Notes: generated by a model from the sequence alone, not told the origin. Counted from the first letter of the stretch, positions 42,840 to 54,269 are shown. The stretch: 64,000 nt of DNA from Pararge aegeria (GCF_905163445.1 NC_053183.1:372001-436000); one strand, 5' to 3'. A program made the numbers and translations.

Positions 42840-42985
42840 ATGTAATCGGAGAACGGGTGGCAGCGTCCTCAATACTTTTACTACCAACTCCCGCGATCAC
42901 CAGCCCGTATGCCCCGCATGTTATGGACATTCCGTTCCGTTGGGAGAGCCGTTTAACCCAGCAGTGCACTGTCATAGGCTATTAA
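42840..42985 (+). repeat. Dispersed repeat Q (LINE 3' part)
   Basis: CGCGATCACCAGCCCGTATG, GTTGGGAGAGCCGTTTAACC, CAGCAGTGCACTGTCATAGG. Matches 53935-54170, which ends CAGCAGTGGACTGTTATAGA. Confidence 0.55.
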
Positions 42986-43107
42986 TGAACTTACGTCGAC
43001 TTTTCGTGCTCTCTGAGAAACAGGGACGAAACGCTTATTTCCTAAATCCGGGCGGCCATTGACTATTTCCTTGCAAAATTAGACATACCATGCATCTGAT
43101 AATTCTA

Positions 43108-43290
43108 TTAATCTAACCAACTTAATTTCCGTTCAGTGTTTCAGTGTATACCAAATATTAATTATTGTTAACTAATCCTAATAATCTGTGGAATCAACCT
43201 CCAATACTAATAGTTTCTGAACATTATATAATCCCAAATTACAATTATAATTTAAATCAATGGATCAAGTCTGTCGCGTGGCATTACCCC
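43108..43290 (+). repeat. Direct repeat unit 2 (partner 40858-41038)
   Basis: Diverged second copy of the segment at 40858, again followed by a Helitron head (CCTAATAACAAATTATAAATG at 43290-43345). Confidence 0.65.
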
Positions 43291-43345
43291 TCCTAATAAC
43301 AAATTATAAATGCGGAAGTGTGACTTTTCGTTTGTCTTCCGTTCA

Positions 43346-44023
43346 CCTGATCATAATTTCCGTACAGAAAGGCCTTTGATTGAGAAATCAAACCTAGGAC
43401 CATGGCGGCAGTTTATAGAAAATGTTGTCTCTTGAAACCCACAACCAATCATCATTGAGAATAATTAAACAGCTACGCAAGCGTTGTCCAATTTAGGCCA
43501 TCAAGTGATATCGGGGCAAAAAAACAGTGATTTATATTCATTTGCCGATGAAGAGTCGCGTGATCATAATAAAGAACGTGAACGACGGTGATTTCAATAA
43601 CGTAAAGCGTCAGAACTGTTTCCGAAGTGTAGCGGTGTCATGAAGACTTAAACTTTCCCCCGCCGGAGACTTGGAGCCCCCCCAGCCAAGAGTCAGTGCT
43701 CTCTCGGTGCAATTCATCACTCGGAGATACTTCGATAAGAGCGAGCCGTGACTGACGGGGCTCAATCCGCGCAGACTCTAGGATCAGTGGATTTAGAACT
43801 ACAATATAAAGTTTGCGTGAGCTGTGTCAAAGCATGCACTTAGGGTTACTACCCGGATTAGAATATGAAACTGTAATTATTTTGTTTTAAGACATTTCTA
43901 TTAATATTATCCGAAGCGGGGAACTGGTTTTTATATTAACTGGTTTTACATATAAAATACACTATTTATCAGTGTATTTTGTTTGTGTACTTGCATTGTT
44001 TTTTATAGTAATAATGACCAAGT
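43346..44023. other. No gene seen; GC-rich patch at 43640-43800
   Basis: 43640-43800 is GC-rich (CCCCCGCCGGAGACTTGGAG, GATAAGAGCGAGCCGTGACTG split) and does not match any repeat in the window. No frame or splice pattern supports an exon. Confidence 0.35.
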
Positions 44024-44225
44024 AGATGGTAAATGGAGAATCATCGCATAAAATCAGAGGAACTCTTCACATGGCATGCAAGGAACACGACTCACAACGG
44101 GCCACGCTGTGTCCATCAATCTGAGGCATAGGTGTGCCTGCAATTACAACCACAGCAATGCCTTTTAGACAAGAACAAAGCAGTGTTGGATTGAGGCAAA
44201 AATTAGGCTGGCGATAGCACGCGTG
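44024..44225 (+). repeat. Dispersed repeat Z (LINE 3'-end-like)
   Basis: AAGTAGATGGTAAATGGAGA, ACGGGCCACGCTGTGTCCAT, TGAGGCATAGGTGTGCCTGC, GGCGATAGCACGCGTG. Confidence 0.55.
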
Positions 44226-44520
44226 AATTATTCTTGGCATACCTACCGACTCAGGATTCTCTTAGTTCAATTATTTTATCTATATTTATAAGAGAATGCA
44301 ATGCAGCAAAAATTTTAACTTAATGCCTAACTTGATATAGTATCTATGATTCTTTCATTTGTGACTTCTAATCAAACTTTATCCATTAATCTTCGTCAAT
44401 TGTATATGTTTCTGTTTTGTCACTCTATTGACGCTTGTGTTTTGATCGGAATGAGGATGAGTTTTTCTTTATCTTCCTACCACTACCAAGGTTCAATTTA
44501 ATTGCTTTGCGTACTTTACA
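44226..44520. other. No gene seen
   Basis: Short AT-rich stretch. Confidence 0.35.
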
Positions 44521-44958
44521 TCCCTACTAATATTATAAATGTCAATGTAAGTTTGTTTGTTACGCTTTCACGCAAAAACTACTTAACCGATCCTCATGAA
44601 ACTATGTAGACATATTCTTGGAAGTGTTAGAAGTAATATAGAATACTTTTTATCACGACATTAAGCTTGGTTCCTTTGGGAGAGCGGATGAAGTGTTTGA
44701 CGATTTTACACCATAACTCCAACAAATTGTAACCGATTTAAATAATTATTTTTGTACTATAGAGGTTATAATATGTGTTTAATTTTGTCCACACTGTGAT
44801 TGGAGATAGAAGACAGAACTCCTCAGCGGACAGCAGCAAACCCCTCATTTAAGACTTAGCGATACTGAATACTTTAAAGTTTTTTAGATCTACAACTAAA
44901 TTTAAAGTCACATCAAAAAACTAAATCAAACGCAGAGGAAGTCGCGGGCAACAACTAG
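44521..44958 (+). mobile_element. Helitron, non-autonomous, 438 bp
   Basis: Complete: TCCCTACTAATATTATAAATG after A (44520), GTTTGTTACGCTTTCACGC, AGCAAACCCCTCATTTAAG, end GAAGTCGCGGGCAACAACTAG before T (44959). No coding capacity. It must be moved by a Rep/helicase from elsewhere. Confidence 0.85.
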
Positions 44959-45274
44959 TTATAAATAAGGCGTTAAGGCTTTATCCAAAAATCAACTTAG
45001 TCAGTAGTATGTAGGATCATTACCAACCATCTTTTATACATAAAACGATATCAGGCCAACGTGATTTACGAGCACACTTTCGCAACCATACCCACCCCAC
45101 GTGCCTGCATGTGTACCGACCGAATACAAGTAACTTTAAGTTCAAGGAGGGTTATATTACAAGTTTTCCTGCCGTTTTGCATCATTTTAAAGCTAGCGCT
45201 TTTTAGAGCTAGTTATTAACTGAGATTTCATCATCGTTGTTATCAATATCTGCACTCATCAATTCCAAGGCAGT

Positions 45275-45590
45275 ATTAAAATTCAAAAACTCTTCTCTCA
45301 TGCATGCCTATCACAGGCACTTTTGAAGCGTTCATACATAATTATATTTTTCCATTATTCTGCGGTTATGTTGATAACTACATTCATGAATTTCAAACCT
45401 AACGCTAGGAGTGTTCAAAACGCGCCGTGGTCTAAATAGAACCGACAACAAACTTAGCAGGGTTCTTTCTGGGGTGACCTTATCACAGTCAGTTAATATT
45501 TAGCTATAAAGTTGGAGCAATTCATACCCAAGCTTTTTTATCATTTATGTTATCCTTCATATTATTATCGTGGGATTTTTTTCTTTAATA
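45275..45590 (-). mobile_element. LINE family B 3' UTR and last codons, decayed
   Basis: Reverse copy: AGGCACTTTTGAAGCGTTCA, ACAACAAACTTAGCAGGG, ATACCCAAGCTTTTTTATC (end of the coding part, compare ACACCCAAGCTTTTTTATC at 34758). Confidence 0.65.
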
Positions 45591-45615
45591 AAACTCAAAA
45601 CCTAAACATGAAAAA

Positions 45616-46392
45616 TCTATACTTATAATAAAACTGTAACTGGAAGATTTCTGTACATTGAATATATTTTGAAAATTTTGACCGGGGAAAGCTTTATAAT
45701 CGATACTGAGTCCAAAACATTTTTATTTTATTTTGTCTGTCTGTCTGTCCGGGCATCACGTGAAAACTACTGAACGGCTTTAAATAAAATTTTGTATAGT
45801 GGTAGCTGATATCCCGGGTCAAAATATAGGATACTTTTTATTCCGATGAACAATATGTTTCCTCCGGGATATGGGATGAAATTTTTTATCAATTTTACTT
45901 CATAACCCCGTTAAATTGGCACCGATTTTAATCATTCTTTTTTTATTTAACAGTGTGTACTACCAAGCATGTATTGTCTAATTTTATTGAAGATCTGATG
46001 AATATTGTCGGAGATCAAGGACACAATTCTTCACAGATAACAGCAAGTAGCAGCATATGGGACAACGATCGAATGCATGCGTACCATCCTACTAATATTA
46101 TAAATGCGAAAGTATTTGAGAATAGATGTATGGATGGATGGATGTATGTATGGATAGATGTTTGTTACGCTTTAACGCCACAAAGAATGAACCGATTTAG
46201 CTAAGATTTGGCAGAGATACCTACAATATAGTCTGGCCTAGCTTCTATTTATCCCGGAAAAGCAAACAGCTTCTACAGGATAGCATTGCACAACGGAGTT
46301 TTAGACGACATGACGTGGTTTTTGGATAGGCATAATTGACGTGGTTTTTTTTAGTCGACTTATTCGCGGACGAAGTCGCGGGGGTCCGCTAG
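45616..46392 (+). mobile_element. Composite Helitron, 777 bp
   Basis: Complete: starts TCTATACTTATAATAAAAC after an A, and ends CGCGGACGAAGTCGCGGGG, GTCCGCTAG before T (46393). The terminal hairpin CGCGGAC-GAA-GTCGCG is intact. At 46087 a second head block begins (TCCTACTAATATTATAAATG), as in the sister copy at 41964-42696. Frames inside are not conserved. Confidence 0.8.
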
Positions 46393-46754
46393 TATATAAT
46401 TAAAGTCGTATCGAACCTCTTGAACAATTAAGAATGAAACTTTACCCCAACACACAATCCGGGTAAGTTGCACCTAAAAATGACCATAAAAATGTCATTA
46501 TTTCTTCTAGAGTGTAAATACGAGATATGAATCCATATCACATGAGTAAATAATCCGGTGATGAATTCAATCAAATATATCATCATCAACATAATCAATC
46601 CAAGTATTTGGTTTCGCTTCACTTTACGTCACTTTCTTCATTTAACTTGGAACCACGCGCGAACTCTTTCAGTTTCTTATACATTATATAAATACTTATC
46701 CCTATTAGCTTAAGGCCTTATTGATATAAATAAGGCTATATATATATCACTACT
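46393..46754. other. No gene seen
   Basis: AT-rich; no motif. Confidence 0.35.
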
Positions 46755-47182
46755 TCCCTACTAATATTTTAAATGGGAAGTAAGTTTGTTTGTTACGCTT
46801 TCACGCAAAAACTACTTAACCGATCCTCATGAAACTTTGTACACAAATTTTTTAAAGTGTTAGAAGTAATATAAGATACTTTTTATCCCGATATTAAGCT
46901 AGATTCCTTTACGAGGAGTGAGTGTTTGACCATTTTACACCATAATTACGACAAATTATAACCGATTAAAATAATTATTTTTGTAATATACAGGTTATAA
47001 TATGTGTTTAATTTTGCCCAAACTGTGGTTGGAGATAGAGAACTCCTCAGTGGACAGCAGAAAACCCCTCATTTAAGGCTTAGCGGTACTACATACTTTG
47101 ATCTTGTTTAGATCTACAACTAAATCTAATACCACGTCAAAAAACAAAATCAAACGCAGACAAAGTCGCGGGCAACAGCTAG
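46755..47182 (+). mobile_element. Helitron, non-autonomous, 428 bp
   Basis: TCCCTACTAATATTTTAAATG to AAAGTCGCGGGCAACAGCTAG (CTAG 47179-47182), then a (TA)n run at 47183-47205. Very close to 44521-44958. The base before the head is T, not A. Confidence 0.85.
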
Positions 47183-47205
47183 TATATATATATATATATA
47201 TATAT
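47183..47205. repeat. (TA)n microsatellite
   Basis: Eleven TA units directly after a Helitron end; Helitrons prefer AT-rich targets. Confidence 0.9.
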
Positions 47206-47271
47206 GTAACATGGTACAGATATATCTGTAGCATGTACATATACCTATTAGACATAGATGCGGGGGCTAAG

Positions 47272-47313
47272 TGACGTCACCATGTTAATGAAACTATTAA
47301 CCCAGTGACGTCA
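47272..47313. promoter_or_regulatory. Two perfect CRE palindromes 34 bp apart
   Basis: TGACGTCA at 47272-47279 and again at 47306-47313. Sequence downstream to about 47400 matches no repeat. It could be a bZIP-bound enhancer, but no gene start is visible nearby. Confidence 0.3.
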
Positions 47314-48144
47314 TAACCGCGCTTTGGTAGCAGTTTGCTGATCGTCGGCGAGTTAGTTTGCATTCAACTAACTGTTACACGGCAACATGAATACTAAATT
47401 TATGGAAATATAAAAATACGCAAGTCCATTTTAGTATATCTCGTAGAAACGTGTATCCGAGACGTTTATACGACAAGATAATTATCTACGTTTTAATTTA
47501 CCTAATATTAAGATTGAGATAAAGTGCTTTAACGTGGAATATTAAATGAGAACTGATCCCACTGCTTTAGTTTTTGCGGTCCAGCGCTATTTTTTGCGAA
47601 CGTTAATTAAACGGCCATCAAAATGAACTAACCGTGCACGGCTTGGTATTCCTATGCGAGTACATTAAGAGACAGTATAATTAATTTTAAATAAATGATT
47701 TAACATTAATTTATGCTTTTAAGCTATCGAGTTTCAAGGTCGCAGCGCGATCCGCGCTTCTATAACATTATAGCATGACAAGGTCGAGCGCAATCTTAGT
47801 CAGTTCCTAGCCTATATGGTTACGAACGAGCGACATATAGCTGTTTTGTCACTAGATGGCGCTCTTGCAATTTCATACGAAACCTAGTTAATTTTTTACG
47901 CGATCGAATAAGTAAACGTAGGTACTAACTTCGCACTTTGTATTCCGAAGAAGAGTTACGTTTGGGATCTGGGAGACTGGGATTCGCTTAACAAATGATA
48001 AGGCACATCATACTATTACACATATAATAAGAATTTCGTTTGCTTAATAAAAAAAACGAATCTATTTATTTTACAATTGTACATAAAATGATCAGAGTAT
48101 TTTTTTTTCGATGCTAGTGCTCACCGCCACAGAATTCCATCCCC
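47314..48144. other. No gene seen
   Basis: Unique-looking; no frame with recognisable content. Confidence 0.4.
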
Positions 48145-48317
48145 AAAAGTCAAAAATGTCAAATTTAATGTTGAGTGAAACTTGGTTGTCCGATAATGAG
48201 ATAGCTACATAAAGCTCTCAATATATTCAATTTCTTCTTTCTATTGTTACTGTCGTTTTTTTCTTTAAAAGGTTTTTTATCTTATTACAAAGCCAAAGAA
48301 GTATAACTTCTAACGCG
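48145..48317 (+). mobile_element. Helentron-like right half with endonuclease fragment
   Basis: QKSKMSNLMLSETWLSDNE then a stop, aligned with QKSQILMLSETGLADNG at 35470; here the W of ETWL is kept. The inverted subterminal repeat GCCAAAGAAGTATAACTTC lies at 48292-48310 as at 35610. The left half is missing. Confidence 0.5.
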
Positions 48318-48948
48318 TACACACACACTTTTTTTTTCATTCTTTGACAACCCTGTCTTCCGAGTGAGCTCCTGTGCTGTATGTAGTATGTAGCGGTTCT
48401 GGATTTTCAAAAACGTGGAAGTCGAACTTCCAAATCATTCGTTTTGATAAGGATTGATACCGTGCTCCGACCTCAACGCTTTACTCTTCAAAGCGAACAT
48501 ACGCAAGTTGTCGTGTCCCACAAAACTTAGAGTAGCTAACTACTCTTCATCACAGACGCAGAAGCTCACCGAACTTGCTACCTGTTTAACAAGAACATTT
48601 ACAACGAAGTGTACCTACACTAGTAGTCGTCGTAGCCGTCCGGGGATTTGCCACCAGGCTTATTTGCGCCGCCTAGCTGTATTGTTATGTTCCGATCTGA
48701 AAGCCGTGGTTGCCAATTTAATAACAAGCACACGCGGAACCTCAGGTTCATAGATATAGGGCAGCATTTTGAAGAAGTGTTTTTATTACTCTCTTTATAG
48801 CCGTTGAATATGCCACCTGCTTGGGCCGTCAATTATTCCTATAAATAACCTGTCTACCCGTACCACAGTTTGTATGAATCACACATTAGCGGTAGGCAAA
48901 TTAAAAGCCGCGTGTTTGAGGTTTATAATAACGGTGGAATACTCCTGC
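48318..48948. other. No gene seen
   Basis: Open frames on both strands at 48454-48832 lack any recognisable domain. Confidence 0.4.
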
Positions 48949-49062
48949 CGTTTATTTGTCGAGGGGTGGCATATCGCCGCCACTCAACCGCATCAAAGGC
49001 TTCCTCGAGACGGCTGAGCACTTTTGCGAGGCTGATGCTATCCTCAAAGCCGCCTCATGACT
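48949..49062 (-). pseudogene. Possible retroelement coding fragment
   Basis: One minus-strand frame reads KVLSRLEEAFDAVEWRRYAT and PRQINGRSIPP. EEAFDAVEW faintly resembles the DxxKAFDxVxW block of non-LTR reverse transcriptases, and the piece looks familiar from other lepidopteran DNA. It is too short to be sure. Confidence 0.25.
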
Positions 49063-49424
49063 GAGATTGCCATAATAATCGGTAACTGACACGAATACAA
49101 GTATCTTTTGTTTCTCGTTTCCGGTATTTAAAGGTTGTCTGTAAAGAACGGTTTCTGAAAGGCATGATTCCATCTTTAGTTGGTATAACATTTCCGAAGT
49201 AATCACCCTTTTCAGTGGGTTGGCTAGTTATTATCTCAGTAATAATAACTATCTAAAAGTGAACTGCCCCGTTTGCCATCCGTGCTCTCCATCATCAGTC
49301 TCAATTCTTAGGCCTACTATATCTGAAGAGTTTCTCGGATTTTCCCAGGCCCACCAAATAGTCTTGACTTGGTGACAATTGGACTTGGAAAACATACATA
49401 CCGTTTCAATCGAAAACAAATTGT
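49063..49424. other. No gene seen
   Basis: No supported feature. Confidence 0.35.
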
Positions 49425-49856
49425 GTTCGTAACCTTTACGCTCGATTGAAGTAAAACTTTTATTATTATTTATTGATATAAGTAGAAAAATTAAAGTTTA
49501 AAGTAGTAGGTAAAATTAAAGTAGTTAGATCAGCACATGACAATATAACCTTTTCATTGAATATTATAGAATTTCGTAGAATCGTCAGAAAATTTATTAA
49601 TAATTCTTATTATTACAAAAGTAATAAATAAACATTTTTTTTTTAACTGTTGAATTTATGTTCACTATTCTAATGACGATTGATCCGTTTGAAAATATTA
49701 GGAATAAATAATCCTAATTGATTATGATATTTGCCTCTAGCTGGCGAATAAGTCAAGAAGCGTGGAGTGACATATGACATATACTTACGACCAATCCTAA
49801 TTATTATTTATAAATAGCGGAAACTACGAGGTCGTCTGACGTAAGCGTTACTGCAA
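49425..49856 (+). repeat. Inverted repeat pair, left member
   Basis: Matches the reverse complement of 53337-53715: GTAACCTTTACGCTCGATTG, TTATTATTATTTATTGAT, ATTACAAAAGTAATAAATAAAC, AATTGATCCGTTTGAAAATATT-like, TCAAGAAGCGTGGAGT, AGCGGAAACTAC, CGTCTGACGTAAGCGTTACT (pieces listed separately). Non-coding, about 0.43 kb. Confidence 0.75.
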
Positions 49857-49967
49857 CCGATCTGGGAACCCCCTGTAAATCGGTCTAAAAGAAAATATTC
49901 AATGAATAAACCATTCCCTCTTATTTCCTCAGTTTGCATACGGAACGATTTGGTATAGATTTATGTC

Positions 49968-50272
49968 ATCATCATATCAACCTTTTACCGGCCCACTATA
50001 GAACACGGGTCTCCTCCCACAATGACAAGGAGTTAAGGCCGTAGTCAACCACGCTGGCCCAGTGCGACTAGGTGCACTCCACACATCTTTGAGAATGGAG
50101 AAATATGGAGAACTCTTAGGCATGCAGGTTTCCTCACAATGTTTTCCTTCACCTTAGAAGCAAGTGGTATTTTAATTCCTTAAAACGCACATAACTCAAA
50201 AAACCTGGGATTTTAACTCTGCTCCCGAAAGTGAAATCGAAGTCCAAGCCACTGTGCTATTACCGCTTCTAC
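49968..50272 (-). mobile_element. SINE first family, near full length
   Basis: Reverse: ACCGGCCCACTATAGAACAC, GGTCTCCTCCCACAATGAC, AGGCATGCAGGTTTCCTCAC, CTTAAAACGCACATAACTC, CGAAAGTGAAATCGAAGTCC and CTATTACCGC at the head side. Confidence 0.75.
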
Positions 50273-51009
50273 TTCTAAAGATATATGTAACGGGCAAAGA
50301 AAGGAGAGAGTTATTAACTAATCAACTTATTAAACTGCTCTTAATATAGAAATATATAATATAAAATAAATGTATTCATAAAATGCGGTACTAATCTAAT
50401 GCCCAGGTAATAATTTTTATCCCGGAAAGCATAAAATAGAGATACAGAACATACAAGCATAACTCGTTTTTGATCAAAAAAATTAATAAGATTCGTAAAT
50501 TAACGTATATATTAAAATTATAGGCTTATGGCTTAATTATGAGCTTGCTTAATTATAGGTTGGACGGTAACATATAAAATATATAAGACACTTTAATAGC
50601 TAAAATCTTACAAGTTTACCATTTTAACACGTCACGCACACAGGTGATTAAAATTTAAACCGACTTCGAAAATAAGTGGAAGCTTACAATCCGATGCGCC
50701 TTTTCCTTACAGTCCGTCTTTAATGCACCTGTATACACCGATTTCACCGCCACATGCCAAAAGTTAAATAACTTCTGCAAGAAATGCACTAAAATCCTAA
50801 AAAGAAAAATTGTTCACAAAAAAAATTACTGATGTATTTAGAATACGGGCGTTAATCCCTTTCGTTATTGCTTTGAAATAACGTTCAGAATACGTATTGA
50901 CTCATTTGAATACGATTATAACTTACTTAATTCCTTCCTTTAATTCTGTAACCCTAAATAGCGTAACCGAACTACGACTGACTCAGCTTCTGAATAATAC
51001 TTTATTTTA
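50273..51009. other. No gene seen
   Basis: AT-rich; nothing recognised. Confidence 0.45.
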
Positions 51010-51230
51010 CTGAAGTGCCCGCGGTTGTCCGTTTGTAGTGACTCTACCACCGGCTCGGAAGGCAGATTCTACCGAGAACAGCCGGCAAAAAACTTAGCAG
51101 ACTGCTCTTTTTCAACATCCATTGTATTGTTGACAATCTTTAGAATTTTCTCTCTAGTGAGAGATGAGAGCGGAGCGGCCTGCTTCAAGCAGCAGTTAAG
51201 AAATGCAACAATCGTAACCACGATGTATTA
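51010..51230 (-). mobile_element. LINE family A 3' UTR and coding end
   Basis: Reverse copy: TAGTGACTCTACCACCGGCT, CGGAAGGCAGATTCTACCGA, CTCTCTAGTGAGAGATGAG and beyond. The tail is missing at the 51010 side. Confidence 0.7.
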
Positions 51231-52304
51231 AATGTAATTAGGGTAAAACAATCCAATTGTTCATTATGAACAAGTATAAACACTGATTCATAAGTAGAAT
51301 GTTTCGGTTTTAAAATCGCAGGAACGGTATATTTTTCGAAAAAAGAGTATCCTTTGGTCATTTCTGGGACTCAAGCTATGTCTATGCAAATGTATTGCAG
51401 TTAATAATCAAGATCGATGCAACAGTTGCGCTGACCATAGGTAACAAATAAAAAAAACAAACACAATTTCGCGTTATTAATATTATAGTATGAATAATTA
51501 ACCACATACATAACTGTTCTGCCAATCTTCAGAACTGATCCGAATATTATGAATGAGTAAAGATTTGAATTCAAAAAACTAAAACAAAGGCCCCGGAAAA
51601 TAACCTTAAACGGAGAAAGGCTTTGTCGATAATAAAATATGCAGTCAATCTCTAAAATAGTCATTTGTCACGTGTCACCTTCTTCAGGTGGGGAGCTGGT
51701 GGGATATTTTGAACAGGTGCTTGGTAAAGGCTTGCACCTTTTAGTTCACTGCTTCTTTGTAATTTGCAAATGGATATCGTTCCGTGTTAAGTTCCAATTT
51801 TATAAATTTGTTTTAGATCATTTTATTCATCATCACATAAATATGTTGTTTTGAACTTTTAACTATACTTGTACGTTGCAGAGGCAGCGCCGTCTTGATA
51901 CACGGAGTGTACGGAGAGAAGTAATGTATTTTTGAAGAGCCTATAAAAAAGTGCATCACAAGCTTTTGTAGAATTCAAATGAACACATTATTGAGCCTAC
52001 TTGCTTCCACGCGCGCCGTACTTACTTCTCTAGCTTCGTATTTAATGAAGCTTTATACCATTTCTTTACATAAATACTTGAATAAGTTACTACTTGTATT
52101 CAATCGTTCAGAAATTTTAAAGCTCTGGTAGGTAGACAAATGATTTTCAGTTTTATTAATTTTAAATTGCATATAAAAGTAGGTCGAAATTGCAATGTTC
52201 CCTACTAAATTACGCTACAGTCATGAAAAGGAATATAATAATGCGCCATAGGCGGTGATAGAACGCTTTTGCTACATAGCTACTGTAGCTTAGTGGAAAA
52301 CTTG
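51231..52304. other. No gene seen
   Basis: AT-rich; frames at 51401-51854 have no recognisable content. Confidence 0.45.
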
Positions 52305-52366
52305 AAATAAGGGCCTACTTGCAAAAAGGTGTTTTTGACTTTGACTTTGATTTTGACTTTTGACAT
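52305..52366 (+). repeat. LINE family B tail
   Basis: GGGCCTACTTGCAAAAAGGTG followed by (TTTGAC)n, the tail of family B; nothing else of the element is left. Confidence 0.65.
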
Positions 52367-52875
52367 ATCAAAAAGTATATTTTAGCTTAAAACAAACACC
52401 TCCTCAACATTCCCCGCGTGCTCAATGTCTATATTGATGGATCGTTTCCCGCACGCGCACCATAACTCATCTAAAACATAACGCCATATCGGCCACCACA
52501 CACATTAATAAAGCTATCAATTTTATAATATCGCTCCTCAGACCTATTTATTACCGTATTTGTAATATGTCATAAATATGGCTATATAAATAATAGTTTA
52601 ATGGGAATATTACTCATAAATATACCAATATTATTTATTCATATGCTATAGTGCTATGGTACTTGATTTAAGAATTTGACATCATATTTCTGTATTTGAA
52701 CTTGATTGAGTATAAGTATTTACAGTAACAGTATTTCGAGCTAGTTTCTGAAGGTAATTTGTGAAGTTTAAATAGAGAGTTAACATATAATTACTAAATA
52801 ACTAGGCAATTGCGACGCCGGCTGTGTATGTGAGAACACAACGAAGATTATGATATATTTTGTTAAATTGTAACC
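52367..52875. other. AT-rich, no gene seen
   Basis: Nothing recognised. Confidence 0.4.
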
Positions 52876-52975
52876 TTTGAAATTATACTTCTTTAGCGGC
52901 GTTAGGACACAATCATGGGAGTGAAATAATACGTTGTAACGAAATGCGCGAGCACATGGTTACACGATTTTAACA
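52876..52975 (+). mobile_element. Helentron-like left-end fragment
   Basis: GAAATTATACTTCTTTAGCGG, GCGTTAGGACACAATCATGG and GAAATGCGCGAGCACATGGTT follow 35238-35325 step by step. The endonuclease part is missing. Confidence 0.5.
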
Positions 52976-53284
52976 GGATGAAGGTAGTTGCGAAAGTTGG
53001 GTTTTAACAATTTTTTTAATATTTTAATAAGCGTAGGGTTTCTAACCGACATTAAAGAGGTGCTTATTACCGTACTATAAAATTTGCACACAATATGTAA
53101 TCGTTCTTAAGTACAGAAATATTGGAAGAGAAATTTTTTAATTGAATTCTGAATCTTTGTTTTAACGATCACATTTGTATTGACTTCTGCAGATAACACT
53201 CCTGTTGGAAAGTTGGCGACTCTAAACAGCGAGCCGCATTAGATCCGTTTTACTCTGTTGCTATAACATTTCAATATTTTTTTT

Positions 53285-53720
53285 CAAGTAAAACTTCTTT
53301 AGTCGCGACTAGAAAGTAACTCGGTTTTTTTTCTGACGGAAGTAACGCTTACGTCAGACGTCTATGTAGTTTCCGCTATTTAAAAATAATAATTTGGATT
53401 GGTCAAAAGTATATGTTATATACTCCACGCTTCTTGACTAATACGCCAGCTATAGTGGTAATAAATTAGGATTATTTATTGCCAATATTTTCAAACGGAT
53501 CAATTGTGAATAGCAAAGTGATTTATTGAAAATCTTTAAACATACTTGTTTATTTATTACTTTTGTAATAAATAAAGTACTAATTATATTTAAATAGAAT
53601 ATAAAATGAAATAGTGAATACTAAATGAAATGGCGGAGTCCCGAGAACATTTACTCTTGCATCAATAAATAATAATAACAGTTTTCCTTCAGTCGCGCGT
53701 ACAGGTTACGCACACACGTT
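53285..53720 (-). repeat. Inverted repeat pair, right member
   Basis: Plus-strand AGTAACGCTTACGTCAGACG at 53340, AGTTTCCGCTATTT, ACTCCACGCTTCTTGACTA, CAAACGGATCAATTGTGAA, TACTTTTGTAATAAATAAAG and CAGTCGCGCGTACAGGTTACG (split) mirror 49425-49856. The core match is 53337-53715; the left edge also holds AAACTTCTTTAGTCGCGAC. Confidence 0.75.
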
Positions 53721-53934
53721 TTTTTATTGCTGAATTAATGATAAGTACTTTTATAGACTAAATCCCTGCTGCAGGCCTTAACGACATTCTTCAGGATTCG
53801 TCGGAACAATTTTCAGGAATGTTCGTCTGCGCTATTCACAATAAAAACACTGAAGAGTGATTTTATTGCGAGTATCTACATAAAAGGTTTGATTGTCTGG
53901 CAAGCCTACGTCAGACTGCGTGATGGGTCGCCGT

Positions 53935-54170
53935 GACCTCTTATCGCGTGAATAGCGTCGAACCAACACTCCTCATAGAAGCATCCACATACCGTATTGT
54001 GACGGCAGACCAGAATACAGTTGTCACCACCCCTCAACTTCCAGCGGGTGTCGTACGAGGCGACGAAGGGAATATGACGGAGAACTGGCGTCCAGCGTCC
54101 TCTGTGCCGGTAAACCCTCTCGTTGGAAGAGGCATTTAATACAGCAGTGGACTGTTATAGACTATTGATG
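53935..54170 (+). repeat. Dispersed repeat Q (LINE 3' part), longest copy
   Basis: AGCGGGTGTCGTACGAGGCG, GGGAATATGACGGAGAACTG, CGTCCAGCGTCCTCTGTGCC, TCGTTGGAAGAGGC, then CAGCAGTGGACTGTTATAGA. Open frame 53933-54139 across it shows no domain. Confidence 0.55.
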
Positions 54171-54269
54171 ACGCACGTCACAAAACGAAACTTCTTAAAT
54201 CTACCCAAATCGATTGTCACATTACACTGCACACTTTATCTTTACTTATTACATCTTCAAATTATTAGT

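Noticed and set aside
48454..48832. Overlapping frames on both strands
   Set aside because: Neither has any recognisable motif, and long opposite-strand frames in the same place argue for chance.
49425..53720. A 4.3-kb DNA transposon with long terminal inverted repeats
   Set aside because: No transposase-like frame inside, no target duplication seen, and the interior contains unrelated older repeats.
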